Shown in pieces: positions 4,593 to 6,739 of a stretch of 6,739 nucleotides of DNA. Position 1 is the first letter of the stretch; each line of letters begins with the position of its first letter. The DNA comes from Candidatus Gottesmanbacteria bacterium. Lineage in GTDB: Bacteria > Patescibacteriota > Microgenomatia > JACPZF01. The stretch lies in the NCBI GenBank assembly GCA_016195615.1, contig JACPZF010000018.1:1-6739 (forward strand), given 5' to 3'. The notes beneath the pieces are model-generated. The model saw nothing but the letters and a program-made list of their open reading frames with translations, made no database searches and was not told the DNA's origin. Position numbers and translations under genes: made by a program.

Positions 4593-6739
4593 TTAATGAT
4601 TAATTTCTTCCAGCTTTTTCTTCGCCTGTTCGTCGTTGGGATTTAGTTTGGTTAAGATAAAATTTAATTGCTCTTTCGCTTTCTTTAGGTCTTTTTGATC
4701 TTGGTAAAAAAGCGCTAGGCTGTAGTAGGCGTCGCGGTAGTCAGGTTTAAGTTTGATAGTTTTTTTAAAATATTCTATCGCCTTATCGTTTTGGCCGATC
4801 TGGTGATATAAAACCGCCAGATTGTAGGTTATCTTGGGATCAGTCGGAGCCAGAATTTGCGCCTTTTCTAAGGCCGACAGCGCTTCGCCTTTTAAGGCCG
4901 GGTCAATTTGCGAAAGCGCAAAAAATATGCGCACGCGCGATTTTAAAAAATTTATATTCCGGGGATTTTCCGCTACAACTTTATTTGATAATAAAATGGC
5001 CTGCTTTTGCAGCACTGCGGCCGCCGTGGCGTCTTTTTCCTTATCCAAAGCTATAGCCAGCACGGCCGAAACGAAGGCTAACTCGTCGCCATAAAAAGGT
5101 TCTTGGGGATTAATTTTTATGGCGGTCGTTAAATTGCCATATGCCTCGACGAATTGACTGGAACGATTCTCCCGGTAGCCTTTGGCAAAAACCGTATCGG
5201 CAAACCAAAGTCGGCCAAGCTGTACCAAGACGATGAGGGAAATTAAAAAAATTAAGGAAATTGAAATTGCTTGGCCGGTTGACAACTGTTCGGAGGTTAG
5301 TGAATTTTGAGTATTTTTCTTCTCCTCGACGAGCAGGAAGCTTAAAGCTGGAATTAAAAAGAAAAAAAGCCCGACCATCACGACGGAAAAACCAAAAAAA
5401 TTGGTAATAAGAATTGATATCCAACCTGTAAAAAGACCAATAATTAAATAAACGTCATTCTGACGTAGTAGTGCAAACTTCTTGAAGAACCACCAAACAT
5501 AACTAGCGATAAATAAAAGATAGCTTCCTAAGCCTACGACGCCCGTCGTTGCTAAAAAATTTAAATATTCATTGTGGGCTTTGTTATATAAAAAATCCCA
5601 TTCTGACGTCATGTTGTGTTTAACCGGGCGATATTGATAATAAGCGTAGGCAAAAGTTTCGACACCACTCCCAAAAATAGGATAGTGGCGAAAAATATCC
5701 ACCGCGCCTTGCCAGACAATTTTTCGAATGTCGCTTGACTCAGTAACGCCGGTTTCTAAAATGGAAGTGGAAGATGAGAAATTAGCGGTGGGAGGTGTTA
5801 AATTGGAAGTGGGAGGTAGAAAAAGTTTTTGATAAGTGAATTTTTCTAACGGCCCAAGACCCGAGCCGCCGACAAAGAAAGTTAGAATGACAAATGATAA
5901 ATGACCAATGACAAATGACAAAATTACAAATCTAGTACGGTTTAGAATAAATGTCCAAAAAATTACGTCCGCTATCCAAAAACCGATTAAGCCCGAGCGG
6001 GATTTGGTGTAAAGAAGGACCAGGTAGAATACCAGAGAAAGCACAAAATAAGTTAAAAGTGAAAAGTCAAAGGTCAAAAATTCATGTAAAAAGTCAAAAG
6101 TTTTTGGTTTATTACTTTTTACATTTGACTTGTACTTTTGAGTTTTGAGTTTTGAGTTTTGACTTTCTAACAGGCTTGATAATCCTATTCCCATCGTAAT
6201 CGGCAAAAGTATTGCCAAATACGCTGCCAGCCAATTGGGTTGACCAAGCGTCGAAAACACCCGGTTTTGGACATCCTGCACCCAAAGATCGCGATCGATA
6301 CCAAAATGTTCGGCAATTCCATAGAGGGAAAGCAAAAAACCGCTAAGCAGCATCACTTTAAATAAGTTTCTTAAGTGACTTAAGCTGCTTAGATTATTTA
6401 CAAAAGCAAAATAGAGCACGACATAGGCAATGGTGGAAAGAAACCCGCCATGAAAACGCGAATAATAACCCCAGATGGAAGTATGTAAATCGATTGAAAA
6501 AATCGTGGCTAAAGTCTGCGATACTAAAAAGAAAAGTAGGAAAAGACCAAACGGCCCGGGCAAAATGACCACTTTCTTTAAAACAAGCATTTTGATAAGC
6601 CAAGAAGCAGCGATAACAATCGTTAATCCATAAACCAACATCATTTTGTTATATTCAAAAAGCTCGTAATTTAAAGAGGTCCAAAAAAGTGGAGTTAGGA
6701 AAAAAAGCAGGTAAAAAGAATAGGTGATGATTTTATCTA
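4593..6739 (-). CDS. O-antigen ligase/polymerase-like (Wzy_C) membrane protein with C-terminal TPRs; 5' end outside window
   Basis: This family transfers or polymerises polysaccharide on the outer face of the membrane. The frame stays open from the right edge through DKIITYSFYLLFFLTPLFW and NYELFEYNK into the first ATG (6644), and these residues look like a genuine first membrane segment, so 6644 is not the start. Counting from that ATG as 1, there are many membrane helices to about 480. Wzy_C signatures are YTKSRSGLIGFW (212-223), RKIVWQGAVDIFRHYPIFGSG (307-327) and KAHNEYLNFLATTGVVGLG (355-373). The TPR region (about 495-680) has clear repeats at 605-638 and 639-672 (NLAVLYHQIGQNDKAIEYF and SLALFYQDQKDLKKAKEQL). 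TPR fusions are common in this family in CPR. Loops at 161-172, 189-198 and 277-295 and a membrane stretch at 241-253 are encoded by heptamer repeats. Ligase and polymerase cannot be told apart here. Confidence 0.9.
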   Translation of the reverse strand, partial: DKIITYSFYLLFFLTPLFWTSLNYELFEYNKMMLVYGLTIVIAASWLIKMLVLKKVVILPGPFGLFLLFFLVSQTLATIFSIDLHTSIWGYYSRFHGGFLSTIAYVVLYFAFVNNLSSLSHLRNLFKVMLLSGFLLSLYGIAEHFGIDRDLWVQDVQNRVFSTLGQPNWLAAYLAILLPITMGIGLSSLLESQNSKLKTQKYKSNVKSNKPKTFDFLHEFLTFDFSLLTYFVLSLVFYLVLLYTKSRSGLIGFWIADVIFWTFILNRTRFVILSFVIGHLSFVILTFFVGGSGLGPLEKFTYQKLFLPPTSNLTPPTANFSSSTSILETGVTESSDIRKIVWQGAVDIFRHYPIFGSGVETFAYAYYQYRPVKHNMTSEWDFLYNKAHNEYLNFLATTGVVGLGSYLLFIASYVWWFFKKFALLRQNDVYLIIGLFTGWISILITNFFGFSVVMVGLFFFLIPALSFLLVEEKKNTQNSLTSEQLSTGQAISISLIFLISLIVLVQLGRLWFADTVFAKGYRENRSSQFVEAYGNLTTAIKINPQEPFYGDELAFVSAVLAIALDKEKDATAAAVLQKQAILLSNKVVAENPRNINFLKSRVRIFFALSQIDPALKGEALSALEKAQILAPTDPKITYNLAVLYHQIGQNDKAIEYFKKTIKLKPDYRDAYYSLALFYQDQKDLKKAKEQLNFILTKLNPNDEQAKKKLEEINH
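5763..5818. repeat. Eight degenerate heptamers with a 21-bp higher-order period
   Basis: The heptamers read GGAAGTG, GAAGATG, AGAAATT, AGCGGTG, GGAGGTG, TTAAATT, GGAAGTG, GGAGGTA. Every third unit repeats, so the period of 21 bp equals seven codons. The coding strand gives the peptide repeat PPTSNLT, PPTANFS, SSTSILE in an extracytoplasmic loop just before the conserved RKIVWQGA segment. Confidence 0.8.
5887..5921. repeat. Five tandem heptamers, consensus ATGACAA
   Basis: The units are ATGACAA, ATGATAA, ATGACCA, ATGACAA, ATGACAA. Translated on the minus strand they make the hydrophobic stretch ILSFVIGHLSFVIL, so a predicted membrane helix of the ligase-like protein consists of repeat sequence. 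Confidence 0.85.
6050..6077. repeat. Four degenerate heptamers, consensus AAGTCAA
   Basis: The units are AAGTTAA, AAGTGAA, AAGTCAA, AGGTCAA. They encode LTFDFSLLT on the minus strand, just before the membrane helix that leads into the SRSG motif. Confidence 0.65.
6136..6163. repeat. Heptamer array (TTTTGAG)x3 plus TTTTGAC
   Basis: Three perfect copies and one variant end to end. They encode the polar low-complexity stretch SQNSKLKTQK in a loop between two membrane segments of the ligase-like protein. Confidence 0.9.

Noticed and set aside
5453..5462. CGTCATTCTG, same 10-mer as the end of the REP-like element
   Set aside because: It lies in ordinary coding sequence (RQNDV) with no partner arm, so I treat it as coincidence.
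6642..6644. ATG as start of the O-antigen ligase-like gene
   Set aside because: The same frame is open to the window edge and encodes a convincing first membrane segment, so the start lies outside.

Overview
The window looks like chromosomal DNA from an ultra-small Candidate Phyla Radiation bacterium (Patescibacteria, probably a Microgenomates-type lineage). This is a judgement from protein style, not from a search. The evidence is the PaaX/Cas2-like regulator type, an O-antigen-ligase/TPR fusion, a compact mreC-mreD-PBP2 operon with overlapping genes, weak or absent Shine-Dalgarno sites, and AT-rich DNA.

The right two thirds (about 1759-6739) is one leftward transcription unit. In transcription order it holds an O-antigen ligase/polymerase-like membrane protein with C-terminal TPRs (its true 5' end lies beyond the right edge), then mreC, mreD and mrdA (penicillin-binding protein 2, PBP2). 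The last three are core elongasome genes that build the side wall; the first would handle surface polysaccharide. The mrdA gene is broken as read. The SxxK and SxN-type motifs are in one frame and KTG is in another, and about 33 family-typical residues are missing at the join near 2250.

The left third (1-1758) is an accessory patch placed just downstream of mrdA. From right to left it holds an orphan 90-aa rightward gene with its own promoter, a paired inverted REP-like element, and a leftward PaaX/Cas2-like regulator gene flanked by two near-identical 38-bp nested palindromes. Next comes a relic of a different PBP2 3' end (374-475) that abuts the left palindrome. At the left edge is the start of a probable IS630-type transposase. 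Stretch 92-373 has no convincing gene.

Two themes stand out. First, the palindrome-flanked regulator cassette sits against a displaced PBP2 3' end, as if the region downstream of mrdA had received an insertion or 3'-end replacement. Second, heptanucleotide tandem repeats of several unrelated sequences recur inside coding regions (2094-2128, 5763-5818, 5887-5921, 6050-6077, 6136-6163), plus a 7-bp duplication in the relic at 451-464. A 7-bp repeat shifts the reading frame with each copy gained or lost, so these are candidate contingency loci or traces of a mutational habit of this genome.
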